NCBI GenBank assembly: GCA_011391865.1
Contig: JAABPV010000044.1
Location: 29,177-93,176, forward strand
DNA length: 64,000 nt
From: Desulfobulbaceae bacterium
Lineage (GTDB): Bacteria; Desulfobacterota; Desulfobulbia; Desulfobulbales; Desulfobulbaceae
Reading direction: 5' to 3'
Program-made: the position numbers and the translations under genes
Notes under the pieces: model-generated
Seen by the model: only the letters and a program-made list of their open reading frames with translations
Database searches by the model: none
What the model was told of the DNA's origin: nothing
In this document: positions 44,534 through 52,579 of the stretch, in pieces
Numbering within the stretch: position 1 is the stretch's first letter
Layout of the letters: each line of letters starts with the position of its first letter

Positions 44534-44562
44534 ATAATGCTACGGCGGGATTCCTTTGTCAA
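44534..44562 (-). promoter_or_regulatory. Promoter of the flavin oxidoreductase-pcnB pair
   Basis: On the minus strand TTGACA (44562-44557), 17 nt, then CATTAT (44539-44534). Confidence 0.65.
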
Positions 44563-44626
44563 GCATCCTCCTGCGGTCAGATGCGAGCGCGGATTGCTCA
44601 TAGTACCATAATCCGGCGGCGCAGGC

Positions 44627-44655
44627 TTGACTTTTCCCCGGCGGACAGCTACTAT
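44627..44655 (+). promoter_or_regulatory. Promoter of hisS
   Basis: TTGACT (44627-44632), 17 nt, TACTAT (44650-44655); the gene starts about 64 nt later. Confidence 0.68.
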
Positions 44656-44718
44656 TTTTATTTTTCACCGCATTGCCCGGCCCTGCCGGATTCCGTCCTG
44701 CTTTCCAAGGAGTTCCGC

Positions 44719-45987
44719 GTGAAGTTTCAGACCGTCAACGGCTTCAAAGACATCCTGCCCGACGAGGCCCTTTGCTGGCAGCAGCTTGAGCAGACTGCCC
44801 GCAGCATCTTCCGCCGCTTCGGCCTGCGGGAAATCCGCCTGCCTCTGCTGGAGCCAACCGGCCTTTTCGCCCGCTCCATCGGCGAAGGCACGGACATAGT
44901 TGACAAGGAAATGTACACCTTTGCCGACAAGGGACTGACGCTGCGGCCAGAAGCTACAGCCTCAATCGCCCGCGCTTATGTTGAGCACGGCCTGCATGTG
45001 CAGCAGCCGGTGCAGCGGCTCTTCACCATCGGGCCGATGTTCCGCCATGAACGCCCGCAGAAGGGCCGCCTACGCCAGTTTCATCAGATTGACGCGGAGA
45101 TCATCGGCACTGCCGAACCAGCAGCGGACGCGGAGCTGATGGCCATGGCCCAGCTGCTCCTTGACGAGCTGGGGCTGAAGGTCAGTTTGGAAATCAACTC
45201 CATCGGCTGCCCGCAGTGCCGCCCCGGCTTCCGTACCCAATTGGTGCAGTATTTGCAGGAACGCAGCGGCAGCCTCTGCGAAGACTGCCAGCGCAGGAGC
45301 GGCAGCAATCCGCTGCGGGTCTTGGACTGCAAAAACAGGGGCTGCAAAGAAACCGTGCAGAACGCGCCGTCCATTCTCGACAGCCTTTGCGGCGACTGTG
45401 CCGCGCATTTTGCAGCAGTGCGGCGCGGGCTGGATGACTTGGGCGTGCGCTACAGCCTCAACCGTTTCATGGTGCGCGGCTTGGATTATTATGTCCGCAC
45501 CACCTTTGAATTCACCACCACTGAGCTGGGCGCGCAGTCGGCAGTAGGCGGCGGCGGTCGCTATGATTTCCTGATTGAAGAGCTGGGCGGGCCGAAAAAC
45601 ACGCCCGGCCTCGGCTTCGGCTTGGGCATGGAACGCCTTGTCCTGCTGCTGGAGCAGCGCGGAGAGGACAAAACCGCTGTTCCTCGTGCTGATATTTTTG
45701 TCGCCCCGCTGGGCGGGCAGGCCGCTGAATTCGTCTTGCCGTTGGTTCACGCCGTGCGCCGCCTTGGCTGCGCCGTTGCTATGGAGCACGGCAGCCGCAG
45801 CCTCAAAGCGCAGATGAAACAGGCCGACCGAGTGAAAGCGCGGTTCACGTTGATCATCGGCGAGCAGGAGCTTGAACGGCGCGAGGCCGTGCTGCGCAAC
45901 ATGGACAGCCAAGAGCAAAGCACGTTTTCATTGCAGGGCACAGCGGCGGAGTTAGCGGAGAAATTGGTAGCGTTGATTTTGGGATGA
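44719..45987 (+). CDS. hisS: Histidyl-tRNA synthetase
   Basis: This 422-residue class II synthetase has motif 2 FRHERPQKGRLRQFHQ (near 112-127), the histidine-specific RGLDYYVRTTFEF (near 257) and motif 3 GLGFGLGMERLVLLL (near 297). The start is GTG at 44719 (AAGGAG 7-12 nt before it), where MKFQTVNGFKDILPDE begins; the longer open frame upstream is not conserved. Confidence 0.95.
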   Translation: MKFQTVNGFKDILPDEALCWQQLEQTARSIFRRFGLREIRLPLLEPTGLFARSIGEGTDIVDKEMYTFADKGLTLRPEATASIARAYVEHGLHVQQPVQRLFTIGPMFRHERPQKGRLRQFHQIDAEIIGTAEPAADAELMAMAQLLLDELGLKVSLEINSIGCPQCRPGFRTQLVQYLQERSGSLCEDCQRRSGSNPLRVLDCKNRGCKETVQNAPSILDSLCGDCAAHFAAVRRGLDDLGVRYSLNRFMVRGLDYYVRTTFEFTTTELGAQSAVGGGGRYDFLIEELGGPKNTPGLGFGLGMERLVLLLEQRGEDKTAVPRADIFVAPLGGQAAEFVLPLVHAVRRLGCAVAMEHGSRSLKAQMKQADRVKARFTLIIGEQELERREAVLRNMDSQEQSTFSLQGTAAELAEKLVALILG

Positions 45988-46008
45988 AAAATATACTGGG
46001 GATACGCA

Positions 46009-46236
46009 ATGGCTGTGGCAATGACATTTGAGCAAGTGGTTGAAACGGTCAGGCAGTGTTCGCCAAAGCAGCGGGAAGTTTTGTCTGATCTCATGCGCAG
46101 ATGGGAGATTGAATCGGTTCGGCGCAAGATTGCTGAGGATGCAAAAGAATCTTTAGAGCTGTTCCGCCAAGGCGTTCTGCAACCGCAATCGGCAACAGAA
46201 GCAATTCAAGAGCTGAGGGAATATCTGGGCCGCTGA
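46009..46236 (+). CDS. Small helical protein, possible antitoxin
   Basis: The 75-residue protein is predicted to be all helical, with MTFEQVVETVRQCSPKQREVL and a charged C-terminus ending QELREYLGR. Proteins of this kind often precede toxin genes or DUF2442 genes. It is 12 nt before a DUF2442 gene and 22 nt after hisS. No toxin is visible next to it, so the antitoxin reading is only a suggestion. Confidence 0.65.
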   Translation: MAVAMTFEQVVETVRQCSPKQREVLSDLMRRWEIESVRRKIAEDAKESLELFRQGVLQPQSATEAIQELREYLGR

Positions 46237-46248
46237 AATAAAAACATC

Positions 46249-46506
46249 ATGAATCCACGAGTGAAAGAAGTTTTTCCGAAAAAAGATCACACCTTGCTCC
46301 TCGTGTTCAAAAACGGAGAAACAAAGCTCTACGACTGCAAGCCGCTTTTAGATTTCGGTGTCTTTCAGGAATTGAACGACCTGAATTATTTTCTCATGGC
46401 GAAGGTGGAGCACGGCACGGTTGTCTGGCCGCACGAGCAGGATATTTGCCCAGACACCTTGTATTTGGAAGGCAAAAAAATCAAGAAGGAATGCAACGCG
46501 GTTTAA
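46249..46506 (+). CDS. DUF2442 domain protein
   Basis: This intact 85-residue DUF2442 protein has VKEVFPKKDHTLLLVFKNGE, LYDCKPLLDFGVF and VVWPHEQDICPDTLYLEG. The family commonly sits beside toxin-antitoxin or DUF4160 genes and its role is unknown. It belongs to a different subgroup from the broken copy at 13208-13465 (DGR..PLAYF type). Confidence 0.82.
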   Translation: MNPRVKEVFPKKDHTLLLVFKNGETKLYDCKPLLDFGVFQELNDLNYFLMAKVEHGTVVWPHEQDICPDTLYLEGKKIKKECNAV

Positions 46507-46548
46507 GCCGTTTTTAGTTTCAAGGAAATAAACAATATAAGCAGCGTT

Positions 46549-47322
46549 ATGATTAATTGGTTTGAAAAATTCTTGTTAAGGCGAATAATCCGTCACTCGT
46601 GTCCTCATAACGGTGTTCCACGGACTGGCGAGGAAGGAGAACGTATTAGATGCTATGTTATTAGATTAAACAGAGCAGATGAATACTTGCTGTATGTCAA
46701 AGAGGTGAACAAAAAGGGATTTTCCGGCACGCATTGGAATGATCAGGACTCTAAAAGTTATCCGGCCTCTGTGCCGTTTAGCTTCATGAATGATGTATCA
46801 ATAGAGATAAGGCGATATATTGGTTTTTGGCATTTTAAATATTCAAGTATTTTAAAGTGCATTTTTCACGACTGGACATGTATAAACAGAATTCCTCTTG
46901 TCAGAGACAAGATTGATCAATTCTTCTTCAACAGAAGAGATGTTGCTCTAAAAGAAAGAATAAAAACTTTGCAAATATTGGTTAAGAAACACCTTGATGG
47001 AAAGAGCTGCTCTTTTAGCCTTGAGGAATTTCTAATAATTTTACATGGTTCGGAGTCACGCTGGATGTCTCATCCAGATGGAATGAAAATTTATCATGGC
47101 GCAGAATTACTATTAGAATCATTAAAAGAATCTGGAGAATTACAAGGAGGTAATGATCATTACGAGCTAACAGGCAAGGCATTGATCACTCTTGAAACTT
47201 ATGAGCGGGAGGCAATTCGTCACGAACAGATGCTCTCCCAATCACGGCATATGAAATGGCTTACTTTTGCTTTAATTATCGTTGGCATCATTCAGGCACT
47301 TGTAGCTTATTTTCATAAATAG
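46549..47322 (+). CDS. Protein of unknown function with C-terminal transmembrane helix
   Basis: This 257-residue protein has no signal peptide. A mixed N-terminal part is followed by a helical middle (about 125-225) containing KERIKTLQILVKKHL, and a single C-terminal membrane helix (WLTFALIIVGIIQALVAYF, about 236-254), so it is likely to be a tail-anchored inner-membrane protein. The gene is markedly AT-rich compared with hisS and aspS on either side, which suggests transfer. I do not recognise the family. Confidence 0.7.
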   Translation: MINWFEKFLLRRIIRHSCPHNGVPRTGEEGERIRCYVIRLNRADEYLLYVKEVNKKGFSGTHWNDQDSKSYPASVPFSFMNDVSIEIRRYIGFWHFKYSSILKCIFHDWTCINRIPLVRDKIDQFFFNRRDVALKERIKTLQILVKKHLDGKSCSFSLEEFLIILHGSESRWMSHPDGMKIYHGAELLLESLKESGELQGGNDHYELTGKALITLETYEREAIRHEQMLSQSRHMKWLTFALIIVGIIQALVAYFHK

Positions 47323-47395
47323 ACAAATATAGCAGGGGCATTTCTCAATCCGTCCCTGCATTTTTTTGAATTTCCCCGCAAACCAAGAGACATCA

Positions 47396-49180
47396 ATGGA
47401 CTCACTCGGCGCGCTGCGGCGCACACATAACTGCAACACCCTCGGCCTCGACAACCTGAATCAGGAGGTCGTTCTCATGGGCTGGGTTCTTCGCCGCCGC
47501 GACCACGGCGGGGTTATCTTCATCGACCTCCGCGACCGCTGGGGCATCACCCAGATTGTGTTCAACCCGGAAGTCAACCCCGAACCGCACGCCAAGGCGC
47601 ACCAGCTGCGCTCTGAGTGGGTTCTGGCGGTCAAAGGCAAGGTCGAGGCGCGGCCCGGCGACATGGAGAACCCAAAGCTGAAGACCGGGGCGATTGAGAT
47701 CATGGTCAGCGAGCTGCGCATCCTCAACACGAGCAAAACCCCGCCGTTCCCGCTCGACGAAGACAGCGAGGTTTCGGACAATATCCGCCTGCAATACCGC
47801 TATCTTGACCTGCGGCGGCCCGAAATCGGAGCCAACTTGGTCATGCGGCACACGGCGACGCAGGCTGCGCGGAGCTTCCTCTGCGAAAACGGCTTCTTGG
47901 AAATCGAAACGCCGATGCTGACGCGCTCCACGCCGGAAGGGGCGCGGGATTATCTGGTGCCGAGCCGGGTTAATGCGGGAAAATTCTTCGCTTTGCCGCA
48001 GTCGCCGCAGCTTTTCAAGCAGTTGCTGATGATGGGCGGCATGGACCGTTATTTCCAGATTGTCAAATGTTTCCGCGACGAAGACCTGCGCGCCGACCGC
48101 CAGCCGGAATTCACCCAGATCGACCTTGAGCTGAGTTTTGTCGGCGAGGACGACATCATGGCCATTGCCGAGGGCTTGGTCAAGCAGATTTTCGCGGCAA
48201 CACGCGGCATTGCGCTGAACCCGCCGTTTCCGCGCATGAGCTATCAGGAAGCCATCTCGCGCTATGGCAACGACAAGCCGGACACCCGTTTCGGCCTTGA
48301 ATTGGTTGATTTGACCGAAAAACTGCGCGGCTGCGGCTTCAAGGTCTTCAACGCGGTCATCGAGGGCGGCGGCATTGTCAAGGCGATCAACGCCAAGGGC
48401 TGCGGCACGTTCTCGCGCAAGGACTTGGATGATTTGACAAATTACGCGGGCACCTTCGGGGCCAAGGGCATGGCTTGGATCAAGGTGAAGGAAGATGAAT
48501 GGCAGTCGCCGATCACTAAATTCTTCAATGAAAACGAGATTGAGGCGATGCGCCAAGCCCTCAACGCCGAGCCGGGCGATTTGATTCTTTTCGGCGCGGA
48601 CAGCGTTGCGGTCGTGAATCAAGTCCTCTCCGAGCTGCGCCTTGAGCTGGGCCGACGGCTTGGCCTGATGGACAGCAATGTCTATAATTTCCTCTGGGTT
48701 ACGGATTTTCCGCTGGTCGAGTTCGATGCCGAGCGCAAACGCTACGCTGCGGTGCATCATCCTTTCACTGCGCCGCTTGACGAAGACCTTGCCCTGCTTG
48801 AGACCGAGCCGCTCAAAGTCCGCAGCCGGGCTTATGATCTCGTCCTGAACGGCAGCGAGATCGGCGGTGGCTCCATCCGCATTCACACCACGGACATGCA
48901 GGCCAAGATGCTCAATCTGCTTGGTATTGCTGAAGAAGAGGCGGAGGAAAAGTTCGGCTTCCTCCTCCGCGCCCTCGAATTCGGCGCGCCACCGCACGGC
49001 GGCATCGCCTTCGGCCTCGACCGCCTGATGATGCTGCTCACCGGCTCCAGCTCCATCCGCGACGTGATCGCCTTCCCGAAAACCCAGAAGGCCACCTGCC
49101 CGCTCACCGACGCGCCGTCCTCGGTCGCCCGCAAGCAGCTCACCGAGCTGCACCTCCGGCCTGACTGGAAGGAAGCATAA
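47396..49180 (+). CDS. aspS: Aspartyl-tRNA synthetase
   Basis: This 594-residue bacterial-type AspRS has an N-terminal OB fold ([23 protein letters not shown], near 21-43), the [12 protein letters not shown] flipping/active-site region, motif 2 [18 protein letters not shown] (near 222), a GAD insertion (about 290-420) and motif 3 [16 protein letters not shown] (near 543). A second, decayed copy of its last codons and terminator lies at 51958-52159. Confidence 0.95.
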   Translation: MDSLGALRRTHNCNTLGLDNLNQEVVLMGWVLRRRDHGGVIFIDLRDRWGITQIVFNPEVNPEPHAKAHQLRSEWVLAVKGKVEARPGDMENPKLKTGAIEIMVSELRILNTSKTPPFPLDEDSEVSDNIRLQYRYLDLRRPEIGANLVMRHTATQAARSFLCENGFLEIETPMLTRSTPEGARDYLVPSRVNAGKFFALPQSPQLFKQLLMMGGMDRYFQIVKCFRDEDLRADRQPEFTQIDLELSFVGEDDIMAIAEGLVKQIFAATRGIALNPPFPRMSYQEAISRYGNDKPDTRFGLELVDLTEKLRGCGFKVFNAVIEGGGIVKAINAKGCGTFSRKDLDDLTNYAGTFGAKGMAWIKVKEDEWQSPITKFFNENEIEAMRQALNAEPGDLILFGADSVAVVNQVLSELRLELGRRLGLMDSNVYNFLWVTDFPLVEFDAERKRYAAVHHPFTAPLDEDLALLETEPLKVRSRAYDLVLNGSEIGGGSIRIHTTDMQAKMLNLLGIAEEEAEEKFGFLLRALEFGAPPHGGIAFGLDRLMMLLTGSSSIRDVIAFPKTQKATCPLTDAPSSVARKQLTELHLRPDWKEA

Positions 49181-49196
49181 GCGGACGATGTTTCGC

Positions 49197-49225
49197 AAGG
49201 GCGGGCCGATGGGGCCGCCCTTTTT
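49197..49225 (+). terminator. Terminator of aspS
   Basis: AAGGGCGG (49197-49204) pairs with CCGCCCTT (49215-49222) and T5 follows, 16 nt after the stop. A near copy occurs at 52077-52106. Confidence 0.8.
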
Positions 49226-49297
49226 CTTTGCCCCGGCATGGCGGACGCAGAAATTTACGCCTACATGCTCGAAAACAAAACAGAATCGGACTGCGCC

Positions 49298-49444
49298 AAT
49301 ATCGAATCCTTCAATGGGAACATCCAATTTTTGGACAAAATTATCGAAAAATTAGATTTCGACATCGAAACTTTCGATAATTTTATTGACGCGCTCAATG
49401 TCGAAATTGAGCTGTTCGATGTTTTTGTTGAGCGGATTGATGTT
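49298..49444. repeat. Array of seven 21-bp heptad-coding units
   Basis: After aspS, seven successive 21-nt units read as heptads on the plus strand (NIESFNG, NIQFLDK, IIEKLDF, DIETFDN, FIDALNV, EIELFDV, FVERIDV) and also as heptads on the minus strand (NIEQLNF, DIERVNK). An open frame of 76 codons (49238-49468) runs through it with no ribosome-binding site, so I annotate it as a repeat rather than a gene. The first two units recur at 52109-52150. The rest of 49181-49585 holds only the aspS terminator and the leader of the next gene. Confidence 0.75.
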
Positions 49445-49585
49445 GGAGCAGGCGGGTTCGTTGTCTGAAAGCGGCGGCGGCGGGTTTGGTCGCTGAAATT
49501 TTCCTGCTATTTTTTGCTTGACAGCCTCGTCCTTCCGAAATAAATTCAGCGGTTGTTTTCCATAAATCCTTGCAGGGAGGCCGCC

Positions 49586-50026
49586 ATGCCGGAAAAAACC
49601 CCAACTGAACAGATCGCCGAGATTTTGGGGGTGGAATTTCTGCCCCTGCTTGATCCCTCCGAAGTGCGGGAATTGCAGAAGGCTCTGCCCGGATATCAGG
49701 CAGTTGCCGACGATGCGGCCCGCTTCGCCCAGAAGCACAAAGACACTCTAAAGCTCGACCAAGTCCGCGCCTCCATTGAGCAGGGCCTCGCCGATGTCGC
49801 CCGCCTTGAGCCGGTCGAGCATCTCCTCAAAAAGCTGTATCTTTCCGTCTATCATCAGCGGCTTCAGGCCACCGCCAAGTGCATGGAGGGCCTGTACGAC
49901 ACTTCCCGCCGCATCCGCGACTTTTCCGAAGCCTACCCGGAGATTGAGGAGGAAGGCCAGCATCTTCTTGATTTCATGAAGGCCTTCAGGCCGGGGCCGA
50001 AGAAGGAGAAGAAAGAGGAAGGATGA
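49586..50026 (+). CDS. Small helical protein of unknown function
   Basis: The 146-residue soluble protein is almost entirely helical, with LLDPSEVRELQKALPGYQAV, KLDQVRASIEQGLADVARLE and a charged C-terminal tail (KKEKKEEG). GCAGGGAGG stands before the ATG at 49586. It resembles small conserved hypothetical proteins of environmental bacteria; the role is unknown. Confidence 0.72.
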   Translation: MPEKTPTEQIAEILGVEFLPLLDPSEVRELQKALPGYQAVADDAARFAQKHKDTLKLDQVRASIEQGLADVARLEPVEHLLKKLYLSVYHQRLQATAKCMEGLYDTSRRIRDFSEAYPEIEEEGQHLLDFMKAFRPGPKKEKKEEG

Positions 50027-50095
50027 TTTGTTGCAGCAAAAGTTGTTCATCAACCAAGTAATAGACAAAGATAAAAAATATACAACAATACTTCC

Positions 50096-50944
50096 ATGCC
50101 TAATGAATTTAATAGAACTGTTTGTTCTTTGGTGAACTCGCCAGAGTTTCCATATTTTTTATTCTTCCGTATGGAAGAATTATATAGAAAAAGAATTAGC
50201 TACAAAAGATTTCCTGATGATTACAATAAAGAAAAATTAGAAGAAAAAGAAAATGAAGTTAAACAATTACTTGCTGATCTCGGTTATAATGATCAAGGTC
50301 AGCTTTTTGGTGGAAGTAAAATTTTAAAAAACATGGCATTGATTTTCTCAAAAGAATGTCCAGAATTCATTTCCGATACCCCATGGGGCGGATGGGGCGG
50401 TTTGGATGAGGGATTATTTTTTTCAATAGAAAAAAATCCTCTTGCTATTGATGATATTTTTCATGGAAATGAGAAGATAAAGGAAGTTTTTGCTGCTTAT
50501 TTTTATTTATGTTATGTAGGGAGTGTTTATGACCCATCCACATTAGATACATCTTTATTAGACAAAGCTGAGTTATTATGTCTAAACGAAGAATGGATAT
50601 CTAAGGCAAGGAAATATTCTGAAGATATCAGACTAATTGACTTAGAATTAGAAAATGAAACAGAAGTAAAGGAAACTCAAAGTAATAAATGTTTTATTGC
50701 TACAGCAAGTTATGGAACAGAACTTGCCAGCGAAGTGATTTTTCTAAAAAGATTTCGAGATGAATTCCTTTGTCATTATAACACAGGAAGATTTTTTATA
50801 AAGTACTACTATCGTATATCTCCATATATAGCACGTATCATTTCAAAGTCTGAAATCGTTAAAATGTTTATACGGAATATTGTATTGAATCCTATTGTCT
50901 TTATTGTTCGTTATTTTTTAGAAAAAAATAATCCAAGGAGGTAA
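50096..50944 (+). CDS. Unknown protein with C-terminal CFIATA(S/A)YG domain
   Basis: This 282-residue protein is AT-rich. The first 195 residues are a mixed, acidic part without known motifs. The last 85 begin NKCFIATASYGTELASEV and run through FLKRFRDEFL, YYYRISPYIARII and a hydrophobic end. This module is found at the C-terminus of many otherwise unrelated bacterial proteins and its function is not known; the hydrophobic helices suggest membrane association. It is followed after 3 nt by a Cys-rich mini-protein. Confidence 0.72.
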   Translation: MPNEFNRTVCSLVNSPEFPYFLFFRMEELYRKRISYKRFPDDYNKEKLEEKENEVKQLLADLGYNDQGQLFGGSKILKNMALIFSKECPEFISDTPWGGWGGLDEGLFFSIEKNPLAIDDIFHGNEKIKEVFAAYFYLCYVGSVYDPSTLDTSLLDKAELLCLNEEWISKARKYSEDIRLIDLELENETEVKETQSNKCFIATASYGTELASEVIFLKRFRDEFLCHYNTGRFFIKYYYRISPYIARIISKSEIVKMFIRNIVLNPIVFIVRYFLEKNNPRR

Positions 50945-50947
50945 GCT

Positions 50948-51109
50948 GTGCCTAAGAGAACATGTGATGTATGCGGAAAAACAAAAGAAGTTAAAGGCGG
51001 ACAAGTCTGCGAAAAGAGTCATTTTGTTTGTGCGCAATGTTCTAATACAGGAGGAATCTTCGGCGGAAAAAGGAAGGAATGTCCTATATGTAAAACGAAA
51101 TTAAAATAA
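50948..51109 (+). CDS. Zinc-ribbon mini-protein (53 residues)
   Basis: The frame GTG CCT AAG AGA ACA from 50948 gives a 53-residue basic protein with CDVC, CAQC and CPIC pairs plus one further Cys, enough for one or two zinc knuckles. A near-perfect AAGGAGG lies 8-14 nt upstream, at the end of the preceding gene. It is likely to be translated with the CFIATA-domain protein and may bind it or nucleic acid; this is inference. Confidence 0.72.
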   Translation: MPKRTCDVCGKTKEVKGGQVCEKSHFVCAQCSNTGGIFGGKRKECPICKTKLK

Positions 51110-51128
51110 ATGTAGCCAAGGATATCAC

Positions 51129-51290
51129 ATGACATCCATCCTTCAACGCATGGCGGATAGAGACGCTTTGCCTGAAATCGCCGATCCAGCAGCTTCAAAA
51201 AGAAATAAGGAAAGACTGTCCTTTGCCTATCAGGTCAATAAAATATGCTGCTCGATAGCAATGCGATTATCTATTCAATCAAGCCTAAAT
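51129..51290 (+). pseudogene. Relic of a toxin-antitoxin pair (antitoxin frameshifted, PIN toxin truncated)
   Basis: The frame from ATG 51129 reads MTSILQRMADRDALPEIADP, the usual start of an antitoxin family (LPEIADPVAWQREIRKD...). After a shift of frame near 51190 the expected continuation QKEIRKDCPLPI appears. The next frame starts at 51245 as MLLDSNAIIYSIKPKFELRL, the beginning of a PIN toxin, and then ends within about 20 codons at the next module. Both genes are dead. Confidence 0.65.
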
Positions 51291-51306
51291 TTGAACTGAG
51301 ATTGTT

Positions 51307-51537
51307 ATGCCTATCGCGCAAATATTTCAATCCGGCGGCAGCCAAGCTGTGCGCCTTCCGAAAGAATTTTGTTTCTCATCCAACGAAGTTGAAATTTTCC
51401 AACGTGGCGATGAAATTGTCTTGCGTGAGCATAAAGCCAGTGCTGCTGAAATTTTTGAAATTTTGACGAGTTTTCCTGATGATTTCATGAAAGGAGGACG
51501 TGTTGACCTTCCGCCGCAGGAAAGGGAGCAGCTATGA
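51307..51537 (+). CDS. vapB: VapB/VagC-type antitoxin (AbrB-like)
   Basis: The 76-residue protein has a swapped-hairpin AbrB DNA-binding start, AQIFQSGGSQAVRLPKEFCF and EVEIFQRGDEIVL, with an acidic/proline-rich tail for toxin binding. It overlaps the toxin gene by 4 nt (ATGA). It probably represses its own promoter. Confidence 0.9.
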   Translation: MPIAQIFQSGGSQAVRLPKEFCFSSNEVEIFQRGDEIVLREHKASAAEIFEILTSFPDDFMKGGRVDLPPQEREQL

Positions 51538-51944
51538 CTGTTCCCCGTTATCTGCTCGACACAAATATCTGCATCTATATTGCAAAGCATAATCCTCCTG
51601 AAGTTCGTCAGCATTTCATAAAGCAGCAGAAAGAGCATCTCGCAATGTCAGTTGTCACTTTGGGAGAATTGCGTCATGGTGCTGAAAAAAGTCAAGCGCG
51701 AGAAAAAGCTATTGTGGTCTTGACACAGTTGATCTCGTCAATCAATATTTTGGAACTCCCTGTTGATGCCGGGGTGCAATATGGACAAATCCGGGCCGCA
51801 CTGGAAAAGAAAGGACTGATTATCGGCAATAATGATTTGTGGATAGCGGCTCATGCTCTTGCATCCGGCTTGATTCTTGTCACCAACAATGTGCGTGAAT
51901 TCGCCCGCATTGACAAGTTGGCAATTGAGAACTGGGCGGCATAA
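51534..51944 (+). CDS. vapC: VapC-type PIN-domain toxin
   Basis: The 136-residue ribonuclease has the four acidic PIN residues: LLDTNICIYI (Asp8), SVVTLGELRHGAE (Glu), and NNDLWIAAHAL with the following VTNNVREFARI. It is translationally coupled to vapB. VapC toxins cleave initiator tRNA or rRNA. Confidence 0.92.
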   Translation: MTVPRYLLDTNICIYIAKHNPPEVRQHFIKQQKEHLAMSVVTLGELRHGAEKSQAREKAIVVLTQLISSINILELPVDAGVQYGQIRAALEKKGLIIGNNDLWIAAHALASGLILVTNNVREFARIDKLAIENWAA

Positions 51945-51957
51945 TATCGCAAAAAAC

Positions 51958-52159
51958 CGCCTTTCCTCCTCCGCGCCCTCGAATTTGGCGCACTAGGCTC
52001 CGGATGCCAGAAAACAGCTTAGCGAGCTGCATCTACGGCCCAACTGGAAGGAGGCATAAGCCGACGATGTTTCGCAAGGGCGGGCCGATGGGTCCGCCTT
52101 TTTTTATTGCGCCAATATCGAATCCTTCAATGTGAACATCCAATTTTTGGACAAAATTT
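51958..52159 (+). pseudogene. Decayed second copy of the aspS 3' end, terminator and heptad repeat
   Basis: From 51958 the DNA matches the end of asp[11 protein letters not shown] is recognisable, then an internal deletion, then ARKQLSELHLRPNWKEA and TAA (aspS has [17 protein letters not shown]). The same post-stop sequence GACGATGTTTCGCAAGGGCG and terminator follow, then a second deletion of about 65 nt, then the first two heptad units, broken by TAG. Divergence from the intact copy is clear, so this is not a fresh duplication. Confidence 0.85.
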
Positions 52160-52376
52160 AGGACTTGCGCAGTTGAAACAAGAGGTAAGCCCTGAGAGGA
52201 GCCGCCAGGCGTAATCCTCATGAAGCTGGTCAGCATTTCATTGAAAAAGGGGAGCGCGAGACTGATTGTCGTGAAAAAAGAAACGGAAAAAAGAAACGCA
52301 GGCCAAGGTTTTTCCCCTGCTTTGCGCCATCGCCCTTGACGAAGGGCGGTTCATTGATTAATACTACAGGATTAAC
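52160..52376. other. Intergenic DNA before tRNA-Leu, possible IS end
   Basis: No gene is visible. TTAGGACTTGCGCAGTTGAA at 52157-52176 resembles the terminal inverted repeats (GGACTTACGCA type) of several IS families, but no partner end is seen. CGCCCTT and AAGGGCG at 52331-52348 form a hairpin that overlaps the promoter. Confidence 0.3.
52336..52364 (+). promoter_or_regulatory. Promoter of tRNA-Leu
   Basis: TTGACG (52336-52341), 17 nt, TAATAC (52359-52364), 12 nt before the tRNA. Confidence 0.65.
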
Positions 52377-52462
52377 GCGAGAGTGGCGGAACTGGCAGAC
52401 GCACTGGACTTAGGATCCAGCGCACGTAGTGCGTAGGGGTTCGACCCCCCTCTCTCGCACCA
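52377..52462 (+). tRNA. tRNA-Leu (anticodon TAG), CCA encoded
   Basis: Acceptor GCGAGAG pairs with CTCTCGC (52452-52458), discriminator A, encoded CCA at 52460-52462. The anticodon stem CTGGA/TCCAG holds the loop CTTAGGA. A long variable arm (CGCACGTAGTGCG) marks a class II tRNA, as expected for Leu. Confidence 0.95.
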
Positions 52463-52579
52463 ACACACTGAAAATACACGGTCCCATATTCAGGAGGCGG
52501 GCAGCAGGAAGCTGCGCCTGGCTGGATTGAGATAACTTCTGCCCAGGGCAGGCAACCCGAAACTAAGGAATTTGAGGCG

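Noticed and set aside
42782..44611. 609-codon open frame on the plus strand
   Set aside because: It is antisense to pcnB and the flavin oxidoreductase; no motif.
46009..46506. Complete toxin-antitoxin module after hisS
   Set aside because: Only an antitoxin-like protein and a DUF2442 protein are present; no toxin fold is visible.
47402..49327. 641-codon open frame on the minus strand
   Set aside because: It is antisense to aspS along its whole length. The codons mirror aspS and there is no start signal.
49238..49468. 76-codon gene with coiled-coil heptads after aspS
   Set aside because: There is no ribosome-binding site, heptads exist on both strands, and the same units recur beside a decayed aspS end; annotated as a repeat.
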